Assembly: GCA_964407265.1 (NCBI GenBank)
Contig: CAYOUV010000009.1
Location: 7,685 to 71,684, forward strand
Direction: 5' to 3'
Source of the DNA: CAYOUV01 sp964407265
Lineage (GTDB): Bacteria > Chloroflexota > Anaerolineae > Anaerolineales > Villigracilaceae
Length of the DNA: 64,000 nt
The notes under the pieces were generated by a model. That model searched no databases, was not told where the DNA came from, and saw only the letters and a list, made by a program, of their open reading frames with translations. Positions 24,414-33,116 of the stretch are shown here, piece by piece (position 1 is the first letter of the stretch; each line of letters starts with the position of its first letter). The translations under genes and the position numbers were made by a program.

Positions 24414-27400
24414 TTAAGGTGTTGGCGTAGAAGTCGGACTTGGCGTTAAAGTTGGGATTGGCGTATTCGACTGTGTGGGGGTCGCGGTTGGCGGCACCGA
24501 GGTCGCTGTCGGCGTATCGGTCGGCACAGGCGTTTGCGTGGGGGTTGGCGTCGGTAGTTGAATGGTTACATGAATGCGGCGTTCGGCATGAGCGTCGCCT
24601 TGACCTTCCATGTAAAGACGCAATGTGATCACGCCGTTTGGTACATCGCTCAAATTCCACGAATACAGGTTGGTGGGCGATTTAATCGGGGTGGCGTTCT
24701 TATCTACCAGCACCTGCCATTGGCCGGGATTATCACCAAGGCCGTATTCCAGGCGCCAGGTTTTAAACCCTTCGCTTGCATCAGCCACGCCATAAACGTC
24801 CAGGAATTGATCGGTGACGGTTTCTCCATCTTTTAAACCGTAGAATTGCAAATCTGGATGGGGGTCTTGCGAGCGGCACTCGCGGTCGGGAGCAAAAGTC
24901 ACGTTGCGTGGAAAACCTTTCGAATCCAGCCAACTTTTTCCATCACCAGTTTCAAGCCATTTACGGGCCCAGGGGTCATCCACGCGCATGGCCATCGTGC
25001 TGGTGGTGAAATCCGAGCAAGCCGGTGAGGCTTCAAGGCGGGTCCAGGTGTCAAGTTGAACTTTGCGCCACATATCCTGACCAGGCGGCAGTGGTAACTG
25101 GTCGGAAGCAAAAAACTCACTACGCTGGTTGGAACACCATTGCGATGGTTCCGTACCCGAAGTAGCACAGATGATCTTCTCTACAATGCCTTTGGGAACA
25201 ACAAACGGAGTCGGGTTGCCATTGGTCAGCTTGGGCACCGCATATTGCATGAATTGCGACCAGATCGGCGCTGCGCCACTTAAACCGGTAGTATTCTGCA
25301 TCGGAGTGTAATCCGCGTTGCCGACCCAAACACCGGTCGCCAGGTCAGGCGTGAAGCCCAAAGTCCAGTTGTCACGAAAATCATTGGAGGTACCGGTCTT
25401 GGCTGCCACCTGGAATGGCAGGTTGAGCGCCGAGTTGTAACCAAACATCCAGGCACGCGCGTCGTTATCCGACAGGATCGAGGAAATCAGAAAAGCATGT
25501 TCGGGGCGGATGACCTGTTCGCCCTGCGGAGGCTGGTACTCGTATACGACATTCCCCTGGAAGTCGACAATCTTGAGAATCGCAACCGGCGGGACACGTT
25601 TGCCGCCATTGGCAAAGACCGAAAAAGCGCCGGTCATTTGTAATAAGCTGACGTCCCCGCCGCCCAGAGTCAGTGACAGGCCGTAATCGTCGCGCGTCAG
25701 GCTGGTGATACCCAGCCGCTCGGCCATGGCGATCATGCCGTCCTTTTGGGGCGTGTTGGGGTCGTCGTAGACCCCGACGAATTGCAGGGTCTTGACTGCC
25801 GGAACATTGAACGAGTTGGATAGCGCCGTGCGGACGGTCACTGCGCCATGGAACTTCCCATCGTAGTTGCGTGGGATATACGGCGGGCGCGGATCGTTCG
25901 GGTCTCCCGAGGGTGGGAATTCACTCGGCACGTCCCAGATCAGCGTGGCCGGGGTCCAGCCCTTCTCGAAGGCCGCCACATAATTGATCGGTTTGATCGA
26001 TGAACCCGGTTGACGCGTGGGGCTGACGGCCATATTGACCTGCCCCGAGATGGCGACGTTGTAGAAATCTGGTGAGCCGACCATCGCCAGGATTTCGCCG
26101 GTCGAAGGTTTAATAGCAACCAGGGCTCCATCGGTCACATGACGGTCGGCCAGGGCTGCGACCTGCGAGGTGACCGCCTGTTGGGCTGAATCCTGCAGAT
26201 CAGGATCGAGCGTGGTATAGACCGTAAATCCCGAACGATAGATCGTTTGCGGGTCATACTGTTGTTCAAGCTGACTGCGTACATACTGTACCCAGTGTGG
26301 ATAACGCATTTGGATATCTGGCGGCTTGAACTGGTAATTTTCTATTTGCCTGGCTGCATCCACAGCAGTTGGTGGATCCACGCAAACCGGTTGAATGCTG
26401 TTGCTGACCTCGATACAATTCCGCTCCTGGCTGAGTTGGAACATCAAAATCAGCACCTGCTTCTGGCGCTCGAGGGTCGCGTCCCGATTGGTATAGATGT
26501 CGTAGATCGCCGGGGACTGCGGCAGGCCAGCCAGAAATGAGGCCTCTGCCAGATTCAAATGATCGGCGGATTTGCCAAAGTAAGTCTCGGCCGCAGCCTC
26601 GACGCCATAAGCCAGGTTCCCATAATAGTTTTCGTTCAAATAGAGCTCGAGAATTTCGTCTTTGGTGTAACGTCGTGTAATCTCGGCTGCCAGGATGATT
26701 TCACGCGCCTTGCGCATGTACGTACGCTGGGAACGCTCTTCAGGAGACAGCAGAAGATTTCGCGCCAATTGCTGCGTGATGGTAGAGGCCCCCGAAACAA
26801 CTACACCGCTGGTATAGTTTTGCCAAAGGGCACGGATCAATGCCCAGGGATCAAAGCCGGGATGCAGATAATAATCTTTGTCTTCGGTGGCAATCGTCGC
26901 TGCCACCAGGTCAGGGGAGATTTTAGAAAGCGGCACATAAGTGCGGCGTCCGGCATTGGGATCAAGGACTTCGTAAAGCAAATCCCCATTACGATCCAGA
27001 ATGCGGGTGGTTTCGAACTGGGATGCGCGCTCACGCAGGTTGCCCACATCAACATTGTTAAGTGTTTTCGCAATCGAATAATACTCGTACAGTCCAATCG
27101 ATCCCATCAGCAAAATCAGCGCGACCAAGAAGAACAAGGAAGCGATCATCAAACGCAGGAAGCAGCCAAGCCCTCGTTTCCAGTTGGCAGGCCGGCGGGT
27201 CGGTTGTGTATGACGTTTCACAGATGCGCGTTGGGCAGTCGGCTGAGGCACGAAAGCCGCCGGGCTGACGCGTGTGGCGCCAGTGTCGATCTCGTCCACA
27301 CGGCGGGGCAGGGGCATGTTGTCTTTATCGAGAGCCGGTAGAGGCGTGTTAGGGGTCATGCCTATCGCCGGGGGGGTCGGCGTATGGGCGCGTGTGCTGA

Positions 27401-27542
27401 CACGCGTATCGCCCTGCCCTTGATCGGGCGGATCTTCCTGCGGTGCTTCGGGCAGGTCCGATAGAGTCTCGCCTTCGGAGGAGAGCAGGCGGCGGAAGCG
27501 CTCGGGGGCGTCCTCCGGTTCGGGTTGGTTGGGATCAGTCAT
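24414..27542 (-). CDS. Class A penicillin-binding protein (PBP1A-type)
   Basis: This bifunctional enzyme polymerises and cross-links peptidoglycan at the outer face of the membrane. A cytoplasmic, Pro/Thr-rich region of about 125 residues precedes one membrane helix (about 127-152). The GT51 domain has ATEDKDYYLHPGFDPWALIR with the catalytic Glu, GASTITQQLARNLLL, and EILELYLNENYYGNLAYGVE. The transpeptidase has PGSSIKPINYV (Ser nucleophile), ALSNSFN (SxN) and AAKTGTSND (KTG). A C-terminal beta-rich domain ends in a Pro/Thr repeat tail of about 50 residues. At 1042 residues it is longer than E. coli PBP1A. A cell wall is therefore expected in this organism. Confidence 0.93.
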   Translation of the reverse strand: MTDPNQPEPEDAPERFRRLLSSEGETLSDLPEAPQEDPPDQGQGDTRVSTRAHTPTPPAIGMTPNTPLPALDKDNMPLPRRVDEIDTGATRVSPAAFVPQPTAQRASVKRHTQPTRRPANWKRGLGCFLRLMIASLFFLVALILLMGSIGLYEYYSIAKTLNNVDVGNLRERASQFETTRILDRNGDLLYEVLDPNAGRRTYVPLSKISPDLVAATIATEDKDYYLHPGFDPWALIRALWQNYTSGVVVSGASTITQQLARNLLLSPEERSQRTYMRKAREIILAAEITRRYTKDEILELYLNENYYGNLAYGVEAAAETYFGKSADHLNLAEASFLAGLPQSPAIYDIYTNRDATLERQKQVLILMFQLSQERNCIEVSNSIQPVCVDPPTAVDAARQIENYQFKPPDIQMRYPHWVQYVRSQLEQQYDPQTIYRSGFTVYTTLDPDLQDSAQQAVTSQVAALADRHVTDGALVAIKPSTGEILAMVGSPDFYNVAISGQVNMAVSPTRQPGSSIKPINYVAAFEKGWTPATLIWDVPSEFPPSGDPNDPRPPYIPRNYDGKFHGAVTVRTALSNSFNVPAVKTLQFVGVYDDPNTPQKDGMIAMAERLGITSLTRDDYGLSLTLGGGDVSLLQMTGAFSVFANGGKRVPPVAILKIVDFQGNVVYEYQPPQGEQVIRPEHAFLISSILSDNDARAWMFGYNSALNLPFQVAAKTGTSNDFRDNWTLGFTPDLATGVWVGNADYTPMQNTTGLSGAAPIWSQFMQYAVPKLTNGNPTPFVVPKGIVEKIICATSGTEPSQWCSNQRSEFFASDQLPLPPGQDMWRKVQLDTWTRLEASPACSDFTTSTMAMRVDDPWARKWLETGDGKSWLDSKGFPRNVTFAPDRECRSQDPHPDLQFYGLKDGETVTDQFLDVYGVADASEGFKTWRLEYGLGDNPGQWQVLVDKNATPIKSPTNLYSWNLSDVPNGVITLRLYMEGQGDAHAERRIHVTIQLPTPTPTQTPVPTDTPTATSVPPTATPTQSNTPIPTLTPSPTSTPTP

Positions 27543-27581
27543 TCAGTTCCTTTTACAGGGAGATTCCCGGAAAGTGCAAAA

Positions 27582-28046
27582 CTATGGTTTTGAGGCTACC
27601 AATACCGTCCAGGTTCCCCGGTTGACCGTTTCGTCCTTTTGGTTTTTGACATGCAGGATAATGTCAACTGAGCCGCCGCCGATCCGCGACAATGCCTTGG
27701 TTTCTGCCACTTCCATCTCGACCCGGATCGTGTCACCAATGAAGACCGGTTTGGTAAATTTCCATTCCGCGATCTCGCGGAAGGCGATGACCGTCTCCTC
27801 CAACACGCCCGAACGCACAGCCAAACCGGAGGCAATCGCCATCACCAGCAAACCGTGCGCAACGCGCCCTTCGAAAGGTGTGTTCTTGCTGAACTCCGCA
27901 TTGGTGTGGATCAGGTTGTAATCGCCTGACAGTCCGGCAAAGGAGACAATATCACTTTCGGTAACTGTCCGGCCCGGCGAAACGAACCGTTGTCCGGTCT
28001 CGAATCCTTCAAAATACATACCGCGTGTTGCTGTCATCTGGGACAT
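27582..28046 (-). CDS. MaoC-family dehydratase (enoyl-CoA hydratase-like hot-dog protein)
   Basis: The 154-residue single hot-dog protein has the catalytic segment FAGLSGDYNLIHTNAEFSKN, with the Asp/His pair of R-specific enoyl-CoA hydratases (usually D-x-N-P-x-H; here D-Y-N-L-I-H). It continues with FEGRVAHGLLVMAIASGLAV. The likely substrate is an acyl-CoA or acyl-ACP, but MaoC domains also serve other thioesters. AGGAG lies five bases before the ATG. It lies 39 bases upstream of the PBP gene on the same strand, with no functional link. Confidence 0.85.
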   Translation of the reverse strand: MSQMTATRGMYFEGFETGQRFVSPGRTVTESDIVSFAGLSGDYNLIHTNAEFSKNTPFEGRVAHGLLVMAIASGLAVRSGVLEETVIAFREIAEWKFTKPVFIGDTIRVEMEVAETKALSRIGGGSVDIILHVKNQKDETVNRGTWTVLVASKP

Positions 28047-28132
28047 GGGAACTCCTGTAAAGTGGATTCACTAGTAATACCCGCAATCCGTCGAAATGTC
28101 ACGCTCTGAGGCGTATTCTAGCACAAAACCCT

Positions 28133-28161
28133 TTGACCTCTTGCCAAACTAACCGTACAAT
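28133..28161 (+). promoter_or_regulatory. Textbook promoter giving a leaderless mRNA
   Basis: TTGACC (28133-28138), exactly 17 bases, TACAAT (28156-28161), six bases (AAGATC), then the ATG at 28168. The predicted +1 is the A of the start codon. There is no Shine-Dalgarno. This is the clearest leaderless example in the window. Confidence 0.7.
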
Positions 28162-28167
28162 AAGATC

Positions 28168-30543
28168 ATGCGAGAATGGGACCTTTGCCCTGGCGATCCT
28201 CTTTGTCTGACGATTGCAGCAGATGCACGCTTGTGCGCACCAGACTATGCCAATGACCATATCTGGGAACTGGAACCGGGAACGGGAGAACCGGCAGCGC
28301 TCTCGCTGCGAACGACTTTTGGAATGCGAGCCCGCTCAGTGCGGCTTTTTCCGCGCTTCAGCGAGCCGGGCCAGGCCCTGGCCGATCCATCCGCCTTTGC
28401 CGGGCCGCTGCACTTACGGCACTTTTATCCCAACTTCTTACAATTCGATTTTTCTCCCTTCGATGGCATCGAAGCCAGCGCCGAATACTGGGTACCGCAA
28501 TCCCAGGTAGTGGCCGGTCGTCTGACGCTCATCAATCATTCCACCAGCGAACGCAAACTAAGGCTGGACTGGTGTGCCCTGCTGGTGCCGCTGGACGGAA
28601 AAAACTTCAAAGCCACGCGGATTCAATCCGTCAATGTGCTGGTCGGCAGTACAAACGAATTAGCACCGGTCATTTTCCTGACCGGCGGCCCGGGCCCCGG
28701 CCCGGGACCTTACCCATCCCTGGCGTTGGATGTCGAGTTAATCCCCGGGGCAACCCGCCAGTTCACCTGGGCTCAGGCTGCTCTGGGAGATATCCAGGCG
28801 TCCTTTGAGCTGGCACGCCATACCGCCGCCCGCCCGTGGGAGGCAGAGAAGGCGCGGATCGAATTTATCAACCGGAGTCAGACCGTTGATATCCAGACCG
28901 GCGATCCCGAATGGGACGCTGCGCTAGCTTTCAGCCAGACTGCGGCTTTCCGACTGGTGATGCCCGGCAACCAGCATCTGCCGCAGTCGTCCTTTGTCTC
29001 AGCGCGCGAGCCAGACAACGGTTACTCGCGAAAAGGAGATGGCAGCGACTACACCTCAGCCTGGAGTGGGCAGACCCCACTGGAGAGCAACTATCTGGCC
29101 AGTCTATTGCCCGGCGCCCCACATATCGCACAGGAACTGCTGACCAATTATCTGAGCGTGCAATCATCCGAGGGCTTCATTGACTGTCGTCCCGGCCTGG
29201 GTGGACAACGCGGCAATTTCCTGGCGGCACCTATGCTGGCAAACCTGGCCTGGGACATCTATCAAAAAACTGAGGATAACGATTTCCTGTCAGAAGTGTT
29301 TTCAGCGCTCTCGGCCTTCTTCTGGATCTGGTTTGCCCCTGAACATGACCGCAATCGCGACAATCTTCCAGAATGGGACCACCTGAACCAAACCGGTTTC
29401 GAGGAACATCCGCTCTTCAGCCACTGGCACGAGTGGTCGCAAGGTGTGGATGTAAGCACCGTTCACAGTCCGGCATTGTTTGCCATGCTCTACAACGAAG
29501 CCCAATTACTAAGCAAAATGGCAGAACGCCTGGGTCGCAGGAGCAACATGAGCCTGCTTCAAGCCCAGGCCGAGTCTTTACAAAAAGCCGTCGAAGAACA
29601 GTGGCAACCTCGCAGCACAATTTATCGCTACACCGACCGCGACACCGGTCTAAGCCAATCCGGCAAAACCCTGGCCCGCCTGCAAGGCAATGGCAGGACC
29701 AGCCTGGATGAGACATACGAAAAACCCATCCGCTTGTTAATTCAAGTCAAACTGGGCCAAGGGAAAAGCACCCGGCGCCCACAAATTACCATCAGCGAAT
29801 ACGTCAGCGCTGCAGATGATCAGAAGAAACTAGCAAGGCAAGACTTTAATTGGAGTATCAGCGGAGGCACGGCAACCAGTCAAAAGGTATACAGCAGCAT
29901 TGGCAAAATAGAAGTGAGTGGATTGGATTCTCAGGACAAAGTAATCCTTCACAGCGTGGACTTGACCAAAGAGGATATCACGCTGCTTCTGCCGCTTTGG
30001 GCGGGCATTCCGGATAAGCAGCGTGCACAATCCCTGATCGGCCGCACGCTGCTGGATGCGAAACGCTTCGATCGCCCATTTGGCCTTCCAGCCTGCCCAT
30101 CCGTGCCCATGGCCAGCGCTGAGGAAGTGTGTCTGAGCGTACATTTTCCCTGGAATCACCTGATTGGGGAAGGGTTGCTGCGTTATGGCTTCCGCGCTGA
30201 AACAGCTCGGCTGGTAGCGCATATGATGACTGCCACCATCTACAATTTAAAAAACTACCTGGCTTTTTACCAGGCTTATCACGCTGAGAAGGGGACGGGC
30301 ATTGGCGTACGCAATGCCTTACACGGCCTGGCACCGGTGGGATTATTCATGAAAACACTGGGGGTGGAGATCATCTCAGCCGAACGCGTGCGCCTGGAGG
30401 GTCACAATCCCTTCCCGTGGACAGTTACGGTACAATATAAAGGACTGAAAATTAAGCGCTATTCCGATCGTACCGATGTTACCTTTGCAAATGGGCAAAC
30501 GGTTACCATTACCAATCCTGCACTTTGCGTCGTATCCCAGTAA
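28168..30543 (+). CDS. Large glycosidase-like protein with (alpha/alpha)6-type barrel
   Basis: The 791-residue cytoplasmic protein has a beta-rich N-terminal part (about 1-250) with LRHFYPNFLQFDFSPFDGIE. A helical part (250-470) follows, with FVSAREPDNGYSRKGDGSDY, SEGFIDCRPGLGGQRGNFLA, LFSHWHEWSQGVDVSTVHSP and ALFAMLYNEAQLLSKMAERL. The repeating helix pairs and the WHEWSQGVD...SPAL pattern resemble six-hairpin glycosidases of the GH63/MGH1-like kind. A further beta domain (about 510-600) and a last helical part with VHFPWNHLIGEGLLRYGF follow. Substrate unknown; the upstream GH13 enzyme suggests sugar metabolism. A GPGPGP run near residue 175 is odd but in frame. Confidence 0.6.
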   Translation: MREWDLCPGDPLCLTIAADARLCAPDYANDHIWELEPGTGEPAALSLRTTFGMRARSVRLFPRFSEPGQALADPSAFAGPLHLRHFYPNFLQFDFSPFDGIEASAEYWVPQSQVVAGRLTLINHSTSERKLRLDWCALLVPLDGKNFKATRIQSVNVLVGSTNELAPVIFLTGGPGPGPGPYPSLALDVELIPGATRQFTWAQAALGDIQASFELARHTAARPWEAEKARIEFINRSQTVDIQTGDPEWDAALAFSQTAAFRLVMPGNQHLPQSSFVSAREPDNGYSRKGDGSDYTSAWSGQTPLESNYLASLLPGAPHIAQELLTNYLSVQSSEGFIDCRPGLGGQRGNFLAAPMLANLAWDIYQKTEDNDFLSEVFSALSAFFWIWFAPEHDRNRDNLPEWDHLNQTGFEEHPLFSHWHEWSQGVDVSTVHSPALFAMLYNEAQLLSKMAERLGRRSNMSLLQAQAESLQKAVEEQWQPRSTIYRYTDRDTGLSQSGKTLARLQGNGRTSLDETYEKPIRLLIQVKLGQGKSTRRPQITISEYVSAADDQKKLARQDFNWSISGGTATSQKVYSSIGKIEVSGLDSQDKVILHSVDLTKEDITLLLPLWAGIPDKQRAQSLIGRTLLDAKRFDRPFGLPACPSVPMASAEEVCLSVHFPWNHLIGEGLLRYGFRAETARLVAHMMTATIYNLKNYLAFYQAYHAEKGTGIGVRNALHGLAPVGLFMKTLGVEIISAERVRLEGHNPFPWTVTVQYKGLKIKRYSDRTDVTFANGQTVTITNPALCVVSQ

Positions 30544-30564
30544 ACCATACAAAGAGGTTCTTTC

Positions 30565-32490
30565 ATGACCGAAGGCGTCGTCGCCGCCGAAGAAATTATT
30601 ATTGGATTACTCCTGACGGCTTCCGTCGTCGCAATTGTTGCGCGACGATATCGCGTACCGTACACCGTCGGTCTTGTGCTGATTGGCCTGGCATTAACCT
30701 GGCTGGTCCCGGCCACCTGGCTCGAACAGACTTTTAATATCCAACCTTCAGACCTGCGTTCGCCGGTCATCATCCTGTCGCTTTTGGTCCCTCCCCTGAT
30801 TTTTGAGGCCGCCTTCCATCTGCGTATTGATGATTTACGGCGCGATTTCGGGTTGATCTTATTACTGGCAATTCCGGGCGTCATTTTGACCACGTTGATG
30901 GTCGGTGCGATGGTCGCCTGGGGTGCCAAACTGGATTTAAAAATCGGACTGGTCTTCGGAGCTTTGATCGCCGCCACCGATCCGGTAGCCGTGGTAGCGC
31001 TCTTTAAACGCATCGGCGTGCCAAAGCGCCTGCAGGTACTTCTGGAGGGCGAGAGTCTCTTCAACGACGGGACCGCCATCGTGATGTTCACCCTGATGGT
31101 CGGCATCGCCGAGGCAGGCAAATTCAACCTGGGAAGCAGCATCGGCAGTTTTGTGACAGTCGCCGGCGGCGGCGTGATCATAGGAGTCCTGCTGGGTATG
31201 CTGGCTTCACAAGTCATCGGCCGTATCGATGATCCGCTGGTCGAAACCACCCTGACCACCGTGTTGGCTTTCGGCGCTTATCTAAGCGCGGAGGTTTTGG
31301 GGGTCAGCGGCGTGCTGGCAGTCGTCGCGGCCGGGATTGTCAATGGGAACGTTGGCCCGAGCGGTATGTCACCCACAACACGCATGGTGGTATTTAATTT
31401 CTGGGAATACGCCGCCTTCCTGGCTAACTCGTTGATCTTTTTATTGATCGGCTTGACGATCGATTTAAGCGTCCTGGTCGCAAACTGGCAGGCTATCGCC
31501 TGGGCAATTCTGGCAGTGTTGATCGTACGCGCAGTCAGCATTTACAGCTTTTCACTGTTTGGACGAGAGATCCCAACCAAGTGGAAGCATGTGCTGTACT
31601 GGGGCGGTCTGCGCGGTGCCATTGCACTGGCTCTGGCGCTAACCCTGTCTGAAAAATCCTTCCACGTCGGAGACGTTGGCCAGTTGCAGGCCATGGCCTT
31701 CGGCGTGGTGCTTTTCACGCTGCTGGTCCAGGGCTTCAGCATGGACTGGCTGGTCCGGCGTCTGAAACTGGTTGAGCGTTCGCATTTGCAAGAAGAATAC
31801 GAGCGTCGGCACGCGCGCTTTGTCGCTGGACGCGCGGCTTACAACTACCTGCAGCGCATGAGTCAGCAGGGCATCATCTCCGAGCATACCTGGCAGCGAC
31901 TGGCGCCGATTATGGAACGCCAGAATGACAATCTGGTCCAGGCGGTCAAAGAGGTGATCACATCCGAGCCCACAGTCGAAGCCGAGGAATTGGATACGGC
32001 ACGACGTGAAGCTCTGCGGTCGCAACGCAGTGCCCTGACCGGCTTGCTGCGCGACGGGGTCATCTCCGAAGAAATCTACTCGCAATTGATTGGCGAAGTC
32101 GATGCTGCCCTGACCGAGCACCAGCTTAACTGGCCTGAGCTGCTGCGCTCTTCGTCAACCCTGCCCGTCAACCGGTTGATGATGGCCGTCATCCAGCAGC
32201 AGGACGAGGAAAATGCAACCAATGCCCTGACCAAGCTCGGGCTGTCCGTAGCACGCTTACCATCCTCAGGCGGATTCCTGAGCCGCCACAACGTAACCCT
32301 GCTGATTGGCCTGCCGGAGGGACGCGAGGAGATGGCTTACAACGCCCTGCAGCGATCCTGCCGCAAACGGGTCACTTTCGTCTCATCCCCGCTGGACAAT
32401 ACGCCCATCCCGCTGCCCCGGCCCATTCCCGTCACGATCGGGGGGGCAACCATCTTTGTCTTCGAAGTAGAAGGTTACGATGAGTTCTGA
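30565..32490 (+). CDS. CPA1-family Na+/H+ antiporter with C-terminal DarA/PstA-like c-di-AMP receptor domain
   Basis: Residues 1-400 form a CPA1 antiporter with about twelve helices. The ion-binding core shows GALIAATDPVAVVALFKRIG and VLLEGESLFNDGTAIVMF, and later the helix YWGGLRGAIALALALTLS. A cytoplasmic helical tail follows (about 400-530). The final 108 residues (533-641) are a DarA/PstA-like domain: MMAVIQQQDEENATNALTKL, the loop SSGGFLSRHNVTLLIG, and the long loop ending PVTIGGATIFVFEVEGYDEF. In Firmicutes DarA/PstA trimers bind c-di-AMP; CPA-type antiporters are known c-di-AMP targets but through RCK_C domains, so direct fusion to a DarA-like fold looks novel. Three free DarA-like genes follow without gaps. 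Confidence 0.88.
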   Translation: MTEGVVAAEEIIIGLLLTASVVAIVARRYRVPYTVGLVLIGLALTWLVPATWLEQTFNIQPSDLRSPVIILSLLVPPLIFEAAFHLRIDDLRRDFGLILLLAIPGVILTTLMVGAMVAWGAKLDLKIGLVFGALIAATDPVAVVALFKRIGVPKRLQVLLEGESLFNDGTAIVMFTLMVGIAEAGKFNLGSSIGSFVTVAGGGVIIGVLLGMLASQVIGRIDDPLVETTLTTVLAFGAYLSAEVLGVSGVLAVVAAGIVNGNVGPSGMSPTTRMVVFNFWEYAAFLANSLIFLLIGLTIDLSVLVANWQAIAWAILAVLIVRAVSIYSFSLFGREIPTKWKHVLYWGGLRGAIALALALTLSEKSFHVGDVGQLQAMAFGVVLFTLLVQGFSMDWLVRRLKLVERSHLQEEYERRHARFVAGRAAYNYLQRMSQQGIISEHTWQRLAPIMERQNDNLVQAVKEVITSEPTVEAEELDTARREALRSQRSALTGLLRDGVISEEIYSQLIGEVDAALTEHQLNWPELLRSSSTLPVNRLMMAVIQQQDEENATNALTKLGLSVARLPSSGGFLSRHNVTLLIGLPEGREEMAYNALQRSCRKRVTFVSSPLDNTPIPLPRPIPVTIGGATIFVFEVEGYDEF

Positions 32491-32767
32491 AAACGATAAC
32501 ATGAAACTGGTTATTGCAATCATCCGTGACACAGACGGTGATACCATCCTTCAAGCGCTCCTGGATGCCAGTTACCGCGTCACGCGGATTGCCTCCACCG
32601 GCGGATTTCTGCGCCGCGGCAATACCACGCTGTTGATCGGCGTGGAAGCCGAACGGGTGCAGGCTGCCATTCAACTGGTCAAGGAGCATAGCGCCTCTCC
32701 AATTGATCCGGGCCTAAAACGCGCGACTGTATTCGTCTTAGCTGTGGATCGCTTTGAACAGATTTAA
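32480..32767 (+). CDS. DarA/PstA-like receptor protein, short form (copy 1)
   Basis: The conserved domain starts MKLVIAIIRDTDGDTILQAL and has the ligand loop ASTGGFLRRGNTTLLIGVEA and the ending KRATVFVLAVDRFEQI. Compared with DarA/PstA it lacks the long loop (the segment with PLPxP and VGGAT), so it is only about 88 residues after the first conserved Met. The ATG at 32480 overlaps the antiporter stop by 11 bases; a second in-frame ATG at 32501 would begin exactly at the domain. Either way it is coupled to the antiporter. Family members form trimers and bind c-di-AMP at subunit interfaces; binding here is inference. Confidence 0.82.
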   Translation: MSSENDNMKLVIAIIRDTDGDTILQALLDASYRVTRIASTGGFLRRGNTTLLIGVEAERVQAAIQLVKEHSASPIDPGLKRATVFVLAVDRFEQI

Positions 32768-32775
32768 CCAACGAG

Positions 32776-33114
32776 ATGAAAACACCCACCATTCACTATC
32801 TGATGCTGGCTGTCGTCCAGGAGCAGGATACCGAGCGCGTCATGCGCACTCTGGGTCAAATGGAAGCGCCGGTAGTCAACCTGACCAGCACAGGCGGCTT
32901 CCTGGGTCGCCGCAATGCAACCCTGCTGATCGGCCTGCCAGAGGGGATGGAAGAACAGGTGCTGGAAGCCTTGCGAACTTCCTGCCATCGGCGAACCGAG
33001 TACATGACCATGCCGTTGGAAGGCTCGTCATTGCCGCTGCCCACACCGGTGCCGGTGAATGTGGGAGGGGCAACTGTCTTCTGCATTCTTGTTGACCAGT
33101 TCGAGGAGTTTTAA
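32776..33114 (+). CDS. DarA/PstA-like receptor protein, long form (copy 2)
   Basis: The 112-residue protein has HYLMLAVVQEQDTERVMRTL, the loop TSTGGFLGRRNATLLIGLPE, and the long insertion SSLPLPTPVPVNVGGATVFC, ending LVDQFEEF. Its size and loop match the canonical DarA/PstA form and closely match the C-terminal domain of the antiporter two genes upstream. This suggests that the antiporter domain arose by fusion of such a gene. It starts eight bases after copy 1 and stops two bases before copy 3. Confidence 0.82.
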   Translation: MKTPTIHYLMLAVVQEQDTERVMRTLGQMEAPVVNLTSTGGFLGRRNATLLIGLPEGMEEQVLEALRTSCHRRTEYMTMPLEGSSLPLPTPVPVNVGGATVFCILVDQFEEF

Positions 33115-33116
33115 CT

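Noticed and set aside
24420..24570. Repeated Thr/Pro codons as a possible tandem repeat element
   Set aside because: They encode the Pro/Thr-rich tail of the PBP; similar linkers occur in the lipoproteins of this window.
28680..28715. GC-rich GGCCCGGGCCCCGGCCCGGG run as a possible regulatory palindrome
   Set aside because: It is in frame within a coding region, encoding a Gly-Pro run; no sign of a regulatory role.
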